Source: Lindgomyces ingoldianus (taxonomy: Eukaryota; Ascomycota; Dothideomycetes; Pleosporales; Lindgomycetaceae). From it: a DNA stretch of 64,000 nt. The stretch covers positions 634,232 to 698,231 of the forward strand of contig NW_022985171.1 in NCBI RefSeq assembly GCF_010093535.1. Direction: 5' to 3'. Shown piece by piece: positions 43,783-55,926 of the stretch (its first letter is position 1; every line of letters begins with the position of its first letter). The notes under the pieces were generated by a model. It ran no database searches. It had not been told where the DNA came from and saw only the letters and a list, made by a program, of their open reading frames with translations. Position numbers and translations under genes: made by a program.

Positions 43783-44309
43783 ACTCTCTAATATCTTTAT
43801 ACCTACTAATTATAGAACTTTAAAATTCTACCTGTAGATAAATTATATATATATATAAATCTCTTTTTAAATGATTAAATTATTTTAACTAGTAGTTCTA
43901 AAGATACAGCTGCTATCTTAGTAGGTTTTTATATGTATTTTAAAGTTGCTAGATTAGTAGTGGAATAGGTTAGATAATTAAGCCTTTTTAAGCTTAGTTG
44001 TATAGCTAGCAGCGTAGATGCTCTAGATTATAGTAACCTATTTCTAATTACCTATCTATATAAAAATAAGCCTTATATATCCTTCTAACCTATAATAACT
44101 TTTATTGTGCTAAGTACACCTATTTAGAAGCTAGTTTATTAAAGTTATAGCAGTTTAACGCTTTAAACAAAAGTTGCAGCTATCTAAATAGCGGGCACTT
44201 ATACAGGAGGTCCTAGAGGTTAGCCGGCGCGGATGTCCTCCCTTAATTATTGACACACAACAAATGCCCAACGGTTTACTCCCTGCGCTTGGCTAGAATC
44301 CTCCCTCTA
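43783..44309. other. AT-rich spacer, no gene seen
   Basis: RIP-like AT-rich sequence with a (TA)n run near 43848. Nothing coding could be read. Confidence 0.5.
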
Positions 44310-44815
44310 CCAGTTGACAAGAACTAGGTATCGCCATTTACCAACGCTCAGCCAGAGCTTTAGGAAAAATGGAATCGCAAATTCCACTCGCAGCGCGTGA
44401 AATGCGAGGATCCAAGGATAATAGAGCCGTGGTTTAAGCTTGTAGCGGAGACGCGCAAGCATATAGCATACTTGACGAGGATACCTATAACTTTAACAAG
44501 GCTGGCTTCATGATGGGTGTAGCTGCAGCCTTGGATGTTGTTACAAGCTCTAATACAATAGGCCAGGCAGTGAATGGTCAGCTAGGCAACGTAAATGAGT
44601 AACAGCAATTAAAGGAGTCTACGCGAATAGGTGGGCAATACTACCCTTCATTGTCCTAGTAGGAAAGATTAATCACGCTCTGCATGCCTGCGCATATCTC
44701 ACTCCTTGACCCGCTTGATGTGAGCTACTCTCCTCTCAAGTACGCGTACAGACAAGAGCTGTAAGGCCTTGCCCATCTATCTGAGGTTGTCAATTCCAAG
44801 TTCAAATAATATCAA
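44310..44815 (+). pseudogene. Fot1/pogo-type DDE transposase relic
   Basis: Fragments of a pogo-family transposase appear in order on the plus strand. WNRKFHSQRVKCEDP (about 44369-44413) precedes the catalytic core; after a frameshift near 44465 comes YNFNKAGFMMGVAA (about 44486-44527), where active enzymes have the FDETGF core, so the first catalytic Asp is Asn. Another frame shows PFIVLVGK (about 44645-44668), and the original frame resumes with LLDPLDVSYSPLKYAY (about 44703-44750). In-frame stops and a large internal deletion are present. Terminal inverted repeats were not found. It is clearly non-functional. Confidence 0.75.
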
Positions 44816-46812
44816 AACCTCGCGATATGTTACGCACACAGCGGATGTGCTGAGTAATAGAGTCTATGTTAAAGAATTTATTTCTGCCGTCAACAATAAA
44901 GCAGTGCCTCGCTAGCCTGTCTGTCATACTGAGTTCGCAAATGCATTGCACCTCCGGCTCTTTCATTCTTCTTCCTCTGGGTAATATGGCAGTCAATGCT
45001 GGGATGCCTTACTAAGCTTACTCTAGACCCTCATCTACCGCGCTTAATCTAGTTATTCCATTTGTTGTCTGAGTCGACCGAGTGCATAATTGGGCCTGCT
45101 AATGGTTTGATAAACACTTGAGACTTACACGCATCTCCTAAAGATGCTTATTCAGTATTACGTACCTCTCTCTTTGATCTCTTAGACAGTATCGATAAAT
45201 TGACCTAAGTTTACAAAGTTGCTAAGAAGCGGTTCGAGAATTCAATGCGCCATTCTCATAGATCATGGAAGTCGAATTCTGACATTTCGAACTCGACATT
45301 GTGGGTTACCGATATCCGCAAGAAATTTGGAGTACTCGTTTATGATGCTAGTCTGCTACTTTCACCCCACCCTCTCCGTCGCTATTAAGTATCCTTGGAA
45401 ACACCTCTATCTATGGTTCACAAACGGGCCTGCCCATCTCGGCATCAAACATCTTACATGCTGACCCCTAGGAACGTGGGATCCATGGTGGTGAGTAAGC
45501 CTAGCTGTACACTTTTACCCCACTGAGCAATGCAACCAGGATTGATTTTTCAATTTATATAAGAATTAATATGAGAAGTAAAGATTGACGAAACGGGAAT
45601 TCACGAATAAAAAAGGAAGACGGAAGGGAGATTGGTTGAATGATGGTGGGGAAATGAAATGCGGATCGTATTTTCTGTTCTCCTTATTTAATAGACTTCT
45701 GACTTGGGAGAGGGGTTGAGATATGGCGATGCTGATGGTGATCATAGAGACAACGGCGACGATCTACATGTAGGTGAGTTTTACCATGGGAGGGAGGCAC
45801 TCGCGATAGATTCTGGTCCAACTCACATGAGATGTCGGTTGTTAACATGTATAAATGCGTTGGCTTCGGTGCTGGTTTGGTGTTGTAATTATGTTGCAGA
45901 GTTGTAAATAGAAGCCTAGATGACAAAACCAAAGCACGTCTAGAACAAGGACGAAAATAGGCTACTTTTGCGAACGTATTCCATGGCTTGATGCTGTCAT
46001 TCTTCGCGCCAGAAAGCGGATTACGCAATCCACAGAAATTGAAGAGACGACCATACCCCAGCTGTGATTTCGTGGACCGTAGCCGAGAGCGATAATAGCC
46101 CCACGACGATACCGTATTGGTATAGCCGAGGCCTTGGATTGTTATCCAAAGGAGTATATCGATCCATTAGCATATGTCATGTGCGGCGGTCATTGAGTGG
46201 CGCTTCGGAGAATACGGGAAATATACGCCACCGAACTTAGTGGTGCCACTTGAGGAAATTCACCCTCTTAGCGCCCTTAGGAATGATAAGGCTAAGCTAG
46301 AAACTTTGAAGTCCGAGGAACCGTATTCGTAAATGTTATGGATACGATACCGGTAGAGCTGAAGTCTGACGAGATAACGAACTTGGGAGTGATCGAACGG
46401 TTGAAACTTGTCTAATAGTCGGTCGCTAAATAAAGGTTTAAAGTCAGAGTCGACTTCACCTTGGGCTCAAAAATAGATTCCGCTGGGTGCATTAGAAAAG
46501 GCAGAAATGAGCGTTACAACGTGGCGCATATGGACTGTAACAACCTGTCTAGGCGTTCGTTTGAATTGCAACCTTTTTAAAATGTCCTTCCTCTCCAGGC
46601 TTTGGGGAGAGTAAAGGAGGTCCAGCAATTGCTGAATAAAGCCGACCACAAGTTGCAAATAGTTGTTGGGTGGTCGGTATGTGAATCCGTATTGATTGGA
46701 ATCTAAAGTAATCGACGTCAGAGATAGCTTAGTCCAATGTCGATGATTTCTAAACAGTGTCCCATCAAAGCCGTGAAAGTTGGTACCGTGTATACCCCTT
46801 GAGCATCTGCTT
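44816..46812. other. Intergenic, border of the transposon island, no gene seen
   Basis: About 2 kb returning from AT-rich to normal composition. Short open frames (for example 45219-45464 and 45684-46028) lack motifs or splice logic. It contains the 3' flank of the permease gene. Confidence 0.45.
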
Positions 46813-48561
46813 CTATGCCTGTTTGTCCACTGATACGCTGCGCTTCAGCCCTATAAGCTGAAGTATTTCCGTCCAGAACCCAATTGGAGGCGAAATAAAC
46901 GATGCTTCGTACGCATCAATAAGGGGCGCATCCCAAACAAGGTCCACCTCATGAGCGGGGATGATCTTTGTGCGATGAATGATTTTCCAGCCAATGTACA
47001 AGATTGGGGCAACGCCGACCATTGTATAGTACGAGAAGAAGGATGATAGTGTCCACATGCCTGGTAGAAACGTCGAATATCCGTAGGTGAAGACAATACA
47101 GACCAATCCAACGAGACCGATCCAACCACAGTATGGTTGAAACCAACCACAGTATGGAAGAGTTCTACGGTCGATCCCTTGCACCTTGCAAGCTTTGTAG
47201 AAGGCAAGATACGTTGCGCACATGACAATGAAGTCAATCAAACCACCAGCGGTGATAAGGTTCACTAACCACGTAAGAACCTGAGAAGAGCTGCTTGATA
47301 CTTGGAGGAAAGAAAGAAGTGGGAAAAGCATGGTAATGGCAAAGCAATAGATGGGAACGCCATTTCGTGTACACTTTCTGAGGATCCTGGGAGCACGGCC
47401 TTCGATCGCGAGCGAGTACAAACTTCGGGTGGCGCAGTATGTGTATGTGTTGCCGGCAGAGAAGATACTCGTTATTAGAAGCGCATTGGTAATATGTGGA
47501 AGGACAGGAATGGTAAGGTTCTTCATAGCAATCACATAGGGTGACGCAGCAGCCGTCCCAGCACCTCCAGATTTGCCGCCTAAGATCCCGACAAGAGTTG
47601 GATCGTTGTAGGGAATGACAATGCCAACGCAGAGCGCTCCAAGAATAAAGAAGATGCCAAAGCGCCAGTAGACGGTCTTGAAGGCGTTTTTGATATAGAT
47701 CCGGGGTCGTTTCGCCTCCCCTGAGACCATTGAGATATACTCGGGCCCGACTATACAGAAGGACGCAGCCCACAGCGCACCGAGGAATCCTTCGAACCGG
47801 CCAAGGTTTCCAGTGGACAGATACTCCGCGAAAGGTCCGGGTTCTTTCCAATAACGAAAGCCATAAGCATCATGTTTAGGATTACCACCAACCATGGTTA
47901 CGAAGGTGAAGCTGAATAGGATCATGATAAGGAAGACCTTTCCGCCGGAGAGCCAGAATTCTGCTTCGCCGTAAGCTCTGACAGCTAGAACATTACACAA
48001 ACTAGAGAAAATATTTAGTGCTGGTCCTTTTGCAGCGGGCCTTGTCGCTATGGAAAATAGGAACTGAGGATCTCACGCGTATAAGACGATGCACGCTGCA
48101 CATACGGCAGCTACTGGAATGTCATCTCGCCAAAAGGTCAAGACGAGGTTGAGGGCTGTGATTTCAAATGGAATGAGTAGAGCCTCATAGAAGAAGAAGT
48201 TCCACCCAACCATGAAACCAAAAGCGTCATCAACCCATTTTCCGGCCATTCGAATAAACCCGCCGGTAACGGGCATGAAGGTAGCCATCTCAGCCATACA
48301 GTTGTTAACGAGGCCGAGGAGACAGCTGTAGAACAAGTAGGCGAGGAGGGTGCCGGCTGGGCCGCCTTTGTTTAAAGCACCGCCGATACTTACGAATAAG
48401 GCTGTACCAATAGAGCCCCCAATGGCAATGAGTTGAATCTGGCGATTGCCAAGCTTGCGTTGCAGGTCATCCGCGTTGTCTGAAATCACGCCTTGCTGGA
48501 TGTCGTTGTCGTCGCTCTCGCGTACGAACGCTCCGTACTTCTTGGACTCGTCAACGTCCAT
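46813..48561 (-). CDS. Amino-acid permease (APC superfamily, fungal YAT/GAP type)
   Basis: Two exons, 48561-48077 and 48001-46813, give 557 residues; the 75-bp intron has a GTGAGA donor, an ACTAAAT branch and a CTCTAG acceptor. A hydrophilic N-tail leads to GNRQIQLIAIGGSIGTALFV (about residue 40), the family signature in TM1, followed by about eleven more membrane segments. YGEAEFWLSGGKV near TM5 and EYISMVSGEAKRPR near residue 275 are also typical. It should import amino acids by proton symport at the plasma membrane; the substrate range cannot be told. The ATG at 48561 is used because the frame above it offers only TTG. The length and frame are intact. Confidence 0.92.
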
Positions 48562-50626
48562 AGTTGCAATGGGCAATTTCGCTTGAGGGTTGCCGATGAT
48601 TATGTCGCTTTGGTATAGAGGCTGGATGGGAAGGTCTGTCAGGGGGGTAGTTGGAGAGGAGCAAAGTGAGGCCCTTGTTGGGTGTCCTATAAGGCCGGTC
48701 TTGGGGCCTTTATAGAACTGAGGGGACGGGTTAGCACAGTGAGGGGATCTCGAGCGAGGTGTGAGAGAAGCGTGACTTTGAGTGAACTGGGGGTGGAAAG
48801 TGCTGGGCGACCGGAGTTTGCTAACCAGAACAAGCTAACGTCAAGCTCCCATGGCGTTAGGCGTGGGTGTCGGCATTCGGAAAAGAGTTTTCGCCAGACC
48901 CCCAGCCGCAGTAAATCGACACCAACCCCGCTCGTTGCGCCCCAATCATAGCTGGGTAGGTTTACCTTGTTGGGCTGAGGCGTAACCTGGTCAGGGTGCC
49001 AAGGGGAAGGTTTCTCCATCAGAGTGGTTTGGTCTGCCAAATCCTGCGACGTCTTGACAGATGATGGCTAGACCGGTGAAACGGGATGCCATGAAAGGCG
49101 AAGTTTAAATTGTCCAAACGTAATTACCATCCCACGTCGATTTTCAGTGAGGTCGTGTCGCCATTGAAACATTCACCAAGCGTCCTGATCTTCGGCCCCG
49201 CATTAGGTAGGACTCCAGGCTTGACGTTACCTTGACGGGAATTTGTCAAAGTTCTTACTATACTTTGACTAGTCCAGTTGAGGCACCCGAAGAGCTGATC
49301 TTCGTAGATACATAAACCTCTTCCTTCAAATCTCTTCTAAGAGACGGGTTCGAAATAGAGCGAGTCTGTGACTAAAAGACTTTGGTTTCCACGTTTTCTG
49401 GAATTCATCGAGACCGGAGAAGATAATTCTGGTGCCGTGTCTTTTGGGTTGCTTGGGACCGTATTTTTACGAGTTCTTCGGTGTCAAAAGGATCCAGGCG
49501 GAGGCTAGATGTCGTGTGGGCTTTTGCGCATTCTTTAGAGTTTCGTGCTGTTATTCCTTCCGCAGCCTCTAGCGACCTGAAGAGAAGACCGGCCTCATCT
49601 CCCAGACCTGTTTCAGTCAGCGATAAGTTCTACAAAATGAAGACGAGGAGAGACGAGATTCAGCCCGCACCGTTGAATGACTTGTAGCCAAGATGCAACC
49701 CAGATCTCCAGCGTCCTCAGAACGCTGTGGGCGATCAGCACTCAATCCCCAGGCAGTTAGCGTCAGCAATTAACCCTCATAATCAACCGTACAGTGTGCA
49801 TTGCTCTGGTATAGTTGGGAAGAAGTCGCTGTGAGGAGGTGGAGATAGAAATCGAAAGGATTCGCAGGTGTTATCCGGTGCCAACCGGGCCGCGACTTCC
49901 GGAACACTCCAAAACAACAACCAACTCTCCAACCTCCACCTTTTTCAAATCTCAACCGCCTGGCCTTTTTTGCTGAACGCCTTTGCTCTTTTGCACACTT
50001 ATAGCTAACAATCCATTGAGCGGTGCGTTGGCCTAATTAGGCTTAGTGCGAAGTTGGCTCTGCGTCTCTTGGTGCCTTCGCCCTTTAGCTTGACCTGATA
50101 CACAATCTGACCTAGATGCTTCAAGACCTGATAAATTAAGAGGACAGGATGCTCTCCTGCGTGTGAAGTTTACTTGTCTAGATACCGCTCAATTCTCTTA
50201 AGAGAGCCTCCCCGCCACCCATACCCCGCATCGGTTGCACCTCGATGGATGTTCGCTACAACATGCTCAAACCAAGTCGAGTGTCGTGATTCATCGATCA
50301 TTGAGCATAAAATAATCCACAGAGTGGATAAGCATCCACATTTACCCTATCTACCCTATCTTCGGTAGACGTTCATTCTTCGACCTCAGAGAAGAGTCGA
50401 TCGGATCTAAACCGGCCGGCTTATCTCACCGCCCTCTTTCCATCTCGCACACCCTCTGCTGCATCTACGGCCATTTCCTTGCGGACGCAGTGTTGTAGCC
50501 AGGGAGCTGTCCAGACGTTTTCGTCCCAAGTATAAAGTATCCTTTGCTAACCGCCCACCTATCTACTAAACCTTCCGTACAAGCAAATTGTGTTTGCTGT
50601 CAACAACTCCGCAGTTTATTTCCACC
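48562..50626. other. Divergent intergenic region, about 2 kb
   Basis: Separates the permease and the DUG3-like gene, transcribed apart. Short open frames here show no conserved features. The long spacing may hold nitrogen-responsive control sites for both genes, but I did not identify any specific site. Confidence 0.4.
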
Positions 50627-51679
50627 ATGTGCCGCTGGTTCGCCTACATATCTCCCATCGAACCATGTCTGCTCTCGGATGTCCTGATCACGCCCGCCAA
50701 TAGCATCAGCAAGCAATGCTCCGAGCACTACCTTCCGGGACTTCTCCCGCATAAGAAAGAGAAGGAGCTAGATCATAGTTCTGATGCCCTTCTTCGAATG
50801 CGAAACTCTCTTCTTAACATGGATGGCCTGGGCGTCGCCTGGTACACTATGGCAGCCACTTCGTATATTAAGCACATCAACGGACCCCGTCCAGCCTTAT
50901 ACAAGTCACAGTCTCCACCTATCAATGATTTCAACTTTCGAGCGCTATGTGAGAACACGGAAACCCATTGCGTTTTCGCCCACATCCGAGCGAGCAGTGG
51001 CAGTGTGGTCACGCAGGTGAATTCTCATCCTTTCGTCTTTGGCCGCCATACTTTCATGCATAACGGCATAATCTCCTCCTTCTCCGACATTCGGCGCGAC
51101 ATGACAGACCTGATGTCAAATGACACATTTTGCAACACCTTTGGATCGACCGACTCCGAGCATGCCGCAGCTCTCTACATGACCAACCTTACGAACCATG
51201 GCGGTAAGGATTCTTGGCAAAAAACGTACCCATTGGAGGACATGCTAGGGGCTATGGTTAAGACTGTGAATCAGATCATGGAGCTCCAGAAGATCAAGAT
51301 CGGAGACAAGCGGACGCCTAACTCGTTAAACTTTTGCACCACTGATGGGACGCAAATGCTTGCCATCCGTTTCCGCAACCACGCTACCGAACAACCCCCT
51401 TCACTTTATTGGTCCGAATTTGCCGGTCGCACGCTCAATAGAAAGTACCCTGGCCACCCAGATTCGCCAGATTTAATCAACGAGCAAGCGATCATGGGGG
51501 AGGACGAGAGAATTGGGAAACATACAATTATTGCGAGCGAGCCAACAACGTACGACAAGCGCGAGTGGCACCTGATTGGGAAGAATTGCGCACTTACAGT
51601 TGATAATCAAGGCTTTGAGACCGAGGTTCCCATTGTGTACGACGATTCATTGAATGCATCAGATCCTGCTGTTGATTAA
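50627..51679 (+). CDS. DUG3: DUG3-type class II glutamine amidotransferase
   Basis: One exon encodes 350 residues. The start MCRW places the nucleophile Cys at position 2, exposed after Met removal, as in all class II (Ntn) amidotransferases. This decides the start over the longer frame above it. Further signatures are MDGLGVAWY near residue 65, FAHIRASSG near 116, NSHPF and FMHNGII near 130-145, and a GSTDSEH near 174. Dug3 works with Dug1 and Dug2 in the cytosolic degradation of glutathione, feeding Cys and Gly recovery. Length is close to yeast Dug3. No damage was seen. Confidence 0.93.
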   Translation: MCRWFAYISPIEPCLLSDVLITPANSISKQCSEHYLPGLLPHKKEKELDHSSDALLRMRNSLLNMDGLGVAWYTMAATSYIKHINGPRPALYKSQSPPINDFNFRALCENTETHCVFAHIRASSGSVVTQVNSHPFVFGRHTFMHNGIISSFSDIRRDMTDLMSNDTFCNTFGSTDSEHAAALYMTNLTNHGGKDSWQKTYPLEDMLGAMVKTVNQIMELQKIKIGDKRTPNSLNFCTTDGTQMLAIRFRNHATEQPPSLYWSEFAGRTLNRKYPGHPDSPDLINEQAIMGEDERIGKHTIIASEPTTYDKREWHLIGKNCALTVDNQGFETEVPIVYDDSLNASDPAVD

Positions 51680-52272
51680 TATAGTTACCAGCAGTTGCTG
51701 GCAGAGTGGAGACATTCCGGCAGGCTCAAACAAATTAATGCGATGGCTTGGATCTTCTTGCGTTGATCAAACAGCATGAAAGAAATTATTACCTACCCTT
51801 GTGATACATGCACAATCCCTCACGCATGGGATAAGGAGAATGCCTTCTCGGCGCATCTTCTCATCACATCACGTGACCTACGTCCTAGATCGGAAACTCC
51901 AGCTTCGGAACAAATTTAGCAAGCTACTAAGAGCCTTTCATCATCAAAACCAACATCAGATTGTGCCTCAGATATGGTGGACTGGAACACGCAATCTCGA
52001 CAATCTGCAAAAGAAATACGAAGATATCATACGATTCCCCTCAGCCAAGTGATGTGTGAATGTTGTCGGCCAGTGATCATTCATGAACGACTTGGCGCCA
52101 CAACGCTTATTCGCACCACACCCGTCCATGTGACCTTACTTATCTAGATAGCCGAGACCACTCTGCTAGATTTAAAGGTGGCCAGGTCGGACACCCTAGT
52201 ACACGGTTAGAGGCTTTCCCCGGCTTTTGAACCTCGGAGTTCCTTTGGGAAAGGTTTTAAGTTTTGGGAATC
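51680..52272. other. Intergenic, no gene seen
   Basis: About 590 bp between two plus-strand genes. The 83-residue frame at 51801-52052 has no recognisable content. It presumably contains the MFS gene promoter. Confidence 0.45.
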
Positions 52273-54502
52273 ATGGGCTTCGGCAAGAAAAGGGTGGATC
52301 ATAATGTTGAAGAGGTTGGCGAAGAAGCGACGCCACATGTGAGATGGACGCTGGGGATCTTGAGCGATCCGCTTGTGGATGAAGTACCTGGTAAGAACGC
52401 GAGTTGTTAAATTCTTCGTTCCACGCACATATTTTCCAATCAGCAGCAGCAGTTGATATTGTACCCCAGGCTCCATACGTCTTCTTTCCGACGAACACGA
52501 CCACCATGAACCGCTTGGCCTGCACCACGAAGACCAAGCTCAACGTGCCTCGGTGTTTCCCTCGCCTTATCACCCTCAAATCCTCGAAAAGGTCGTAGAC
52601 GCGGAGAAACGAACTAAAGATGGCACAATAGTGCTCTCCCCGCAGCCCGAAAGTACACCGAATGATCCTCTTAACTGGTCTTCTGCCCGCCGCAACACGG
52701 ACTTGCTTGCTCTCGGGCTGTTCTGCATGCTCGGTGGTGGCATGACTCCAATTCTCGCTGCTGGTTTTAACGATGTCGCAAAAACATTTGACGTAACGGT
52801 ACCGAAAGTTGCACTTACTACGGGACTGTTTATGATGGGCATGGGTGTTGGTGGAGCAATTGTTACGCCAACTGCCATTCTTTACGGAAAGAGGCCCATT
52901 TACCTATTCTGCTGTCTTCTTCTTATCGGAACATCAATTTGGTGTGCGGCATCCCAGTCCTATGGCTCCCTCCTCGTAGCCCGTATTGTCCAAGGCATCG
53001 CGGTTTCTCCAGTCGAGGTCCTCCCTTCGGCGACAATTGTAGAGATCTTCTTCCTCCACGAGCGAGCTGGGAGAATTGGGATCTACGAGTTCCTGTATCT
53101 TGGAGGCAAGAACTTAATCCCACTTGTCGCAGCCGCAATCGTAATGTCTAAAGGCTGGAGATGGATCTTTTGGATCGTTGCGCTAGTTGGAGGACTCTGC
53201 TTTGTGCTGATATTCTTCCTTGTTCCGGAATCATTCTGGGATCGAACGCCGCGCCGCAACAAGACGGTGAAGGCAACTATGGCTGGCGCAATACGAAGAT
53301 TGAGTGCAGCGAGTGGTAGCCAAAAAGAGTCTGTTGGTGTGATAGCTCCCGATATCATACGACCAGTCGAGGATGAGACTGAAGGAGAGACCGCCGGTTC
53401 TCGGCCACCAAGTTCCGGAGACGACATAGAAGACCAGATCGCAGCCACCAAATCTGCGGACGAAAAGGCACCGGAAGTCATAGAGGAGAAACAGCACTAC
53501 CTACCTCACATCAACTTCCATATCACCAACCACGCTCATCACCGACATTTCCACATTCACCACCACAGTAAAAGCTCTCAACCCCACGAACCCCACATCG
53601 ACTACACCGACTACTATCGTGAGCACGCTCCACGGACCTACATCTCCTCCTTGAAGATCTGGAACGGTCGTCTAAGCCAGATACCCTGGTGGCGCATCTT
53701 CCTACGCCCCTTCATGCTCTTCACCTACCCGGCCATTCTGTGGAGCGCCGCGGTCTACGCCCTCTCAATCGGCTGGCTAATTGTAATCTCGGAATCTGTG
53801 TCTCTCATCTACCGCAACAAAGAGACTTACAACTTCAACTCCCTACAAACGGGCCTCATATATATCTCCCCGTTCATCGGGTCTATTCTCGGTACCATTG
53901 GTGGCGGTGAGGTATCGGATGTTATCATCAAGTTTATGGCTAAGCGCAATAATGGGATCTATGAACCGGAGTTTCGGTTAGTTATGGCGGCGCCTGTGGC
54001 GATTACCACAGTCTTGGGGCTTATGGGTTTTGGGTGGAGTGCACAAGTTCATGATGCTTGGATTGTGCCCACAGCGTTCTTTGGCATAATCAGCTTTGGG
54101 TGTGCATTGGGCGCCAGTACGGCGGTAACATTTTGTGTGGATAGCTATAGACAGTATGCTGGGGAGGGACTGGTTACGTTGAATTTTAGCAAGAGTAAGT
54201 CGAATCCATATTCCCCAGTCCCCTCTCCTCTGCTTCGCCATCTCACTCATCTCGACCACTTCCCGGCATCAAATTTCTAAAGATGAACGTACCGTCCACC
54301 AACGTTGAAACTAGATATATTCCACGGGCTCGTATTCTCCTTCTTCGTCGGCAACTGGATCGAATCGGACGGACCGAAGAAAGTCTATCTCATCATCGGC
54401 GGCATCCACCTTGCATTCCTCATTTTCACAATCCCAATGTATGTATTCGGCAAACGCGCGAGGATGAATACAGTGCGGAGGAATTGGCTAGAGAAGTTTT
54501 AG
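52273..54502 (+). CDS. MFS transporter with histidine-rich central loop
   Basis: Three exons, 52273-52390, 52470-54194 and 54315-54502, give 676 residues. The first acceptor (CCCCAG at 52469) was chosen because it restores the frame and gives VPG followed by an RLLSD segment, as in related fungal MFS proteins. The N-tail is cytosolic, PNDPLNW precedes TM1, and about twelve membrane segments follow. The loop between TM6 and TM7 is long and contains a striking His-rich run (about residues 381-415). Introns are 79 and 120 bp. It belongs to the DHA-like drug/metabolite branch of the major facilitator superfamily in the plasma membrane. The His cluster hints at metal binding or pH sensing, but substrate is unknown. 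Confidence 0.88.
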
Positions 54503-55926
54503 CACAGAGAGTGAAGGGAGTTTAACAAGCTAGATTAACTACTTTGAAGATCGTGAAAGAGATTTTGAATTTGGATTCATGGAGAAAAGTGATGAGGAGA
54601 GTAATTTATAACCTAGACTTTCATGTTCCCAACCTTTCTCTCACCCTGCTTCGCTCGTAAAAGTTGAGAAGGCTACACTGATACCCCGCCAAACGATCCA
54701 TCTCCCCAATATCGTACCGCAAGCAACAAATATGCGCAAAATATTTCCCCTTAAACTACCGTCCTTCAAATCTGACTAAGCTAAACCAGCAAAACTCCCC
54801 AATTCCCTCCCCCCTTTCCCTCCTTTCCCTTTGCATCAACCCATCCCTAACCTCACATACGCGTCTGGCATAGCCACCCAATCCCCATTCTTCTCTTATC
54901 TCCCTTCTCGTCCTCATACCGTCTCCGTCACTATCTCCTTCTCCATTCTCATCACATCCATTGTCTGCAGTTCCAACATCGTCGGCATCGATGCTGTTGT
55001 TATCACCGTGACCATCTCAACTTCTGCTACTAACCTCCCACGCGGACAAAAATACATCGCTCAGAACCATATCGTATTGCAATCCGGCATGAAAGTGCAG
55101 TCTCTTAGCAGTCTCTATAAGCGGTTAAGATGGCGGTCGTGGCGGTCGGGGCTTTGTCGAGTATTTCGGATTCTAGCTTTGGGGCTAGGGCTTCCGGGAA
55201 TTGTAGAATTGGTAAGATGTGTTTTTTTTTGCATTTTTGCCTATGTCGGCTTCCGTATTGAACGGGAATCGAATATGCATGCCGGGTTTATATAGATTAT
55301 GATTGCTAGGATTATGATGGATCCGATTATATTTGTTAAATTAAAGCTATCGGCGTCACGCTTCCGGGTTCTTCCTGCGCATAGTCACTAGTTGATTTTC
55401 CTGTGCTGGTATTTTGTTGTGGTGGTGGTGGGATTCATTTCAGAAGTATCGATTTCGCTCTTCATGCTCTCCCCCACAGCCCAGGTCTTCGCATTCTCCT
55501 GTTATCATTTACAGAGACACGCTAGATGAAGAATGCTCCAATGCAGGAAATGAAACCGGAATCCATCGCTTGGCACTTTTCCTTCTTTCCGTATCCGGGA
55601 GTCAGGGCTAGAGACACCAATGGCGGAGTGTCAAGAAGAAAGAAACGGTACACGAGGAGTGATTGAGCTAGGCTAAAGCTATAGATTTCGAAAGAGAGAA
55701 ATTGAATGAACTCGCCTTGCGCAGTACTTATGTCTACTCTTTCACAGAGTTGTAGACGCAGTGGATCCAACCGGAAAAAGAAAGCAACGGTGTTACACAA
55801 CACATATTTTGTCCATTCACCTCTCCCTGCCCTCTCCAGTTCCGAACTCACCTCACTACCACTGTTAGCAAACTTCGCAGAAAAAAACGAATTCCCTCGT
55901 CCAGACCGAGAATCCCCACGGAATCC
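54503..55926. other. Intergenic, no convincing gene
   Basis: About 1.4 kb between converging gene ends. A 154-residue frame at 54831-55295 begins with TTG, is low in complexity and shows no motif; I treat it as chance. Confidence 0.5.

Noticed and set aside
54831..55295. 154-residue open frame
   Set aside because: Starts with TTG, low complexity, no motif, no splice partners; probably chance.
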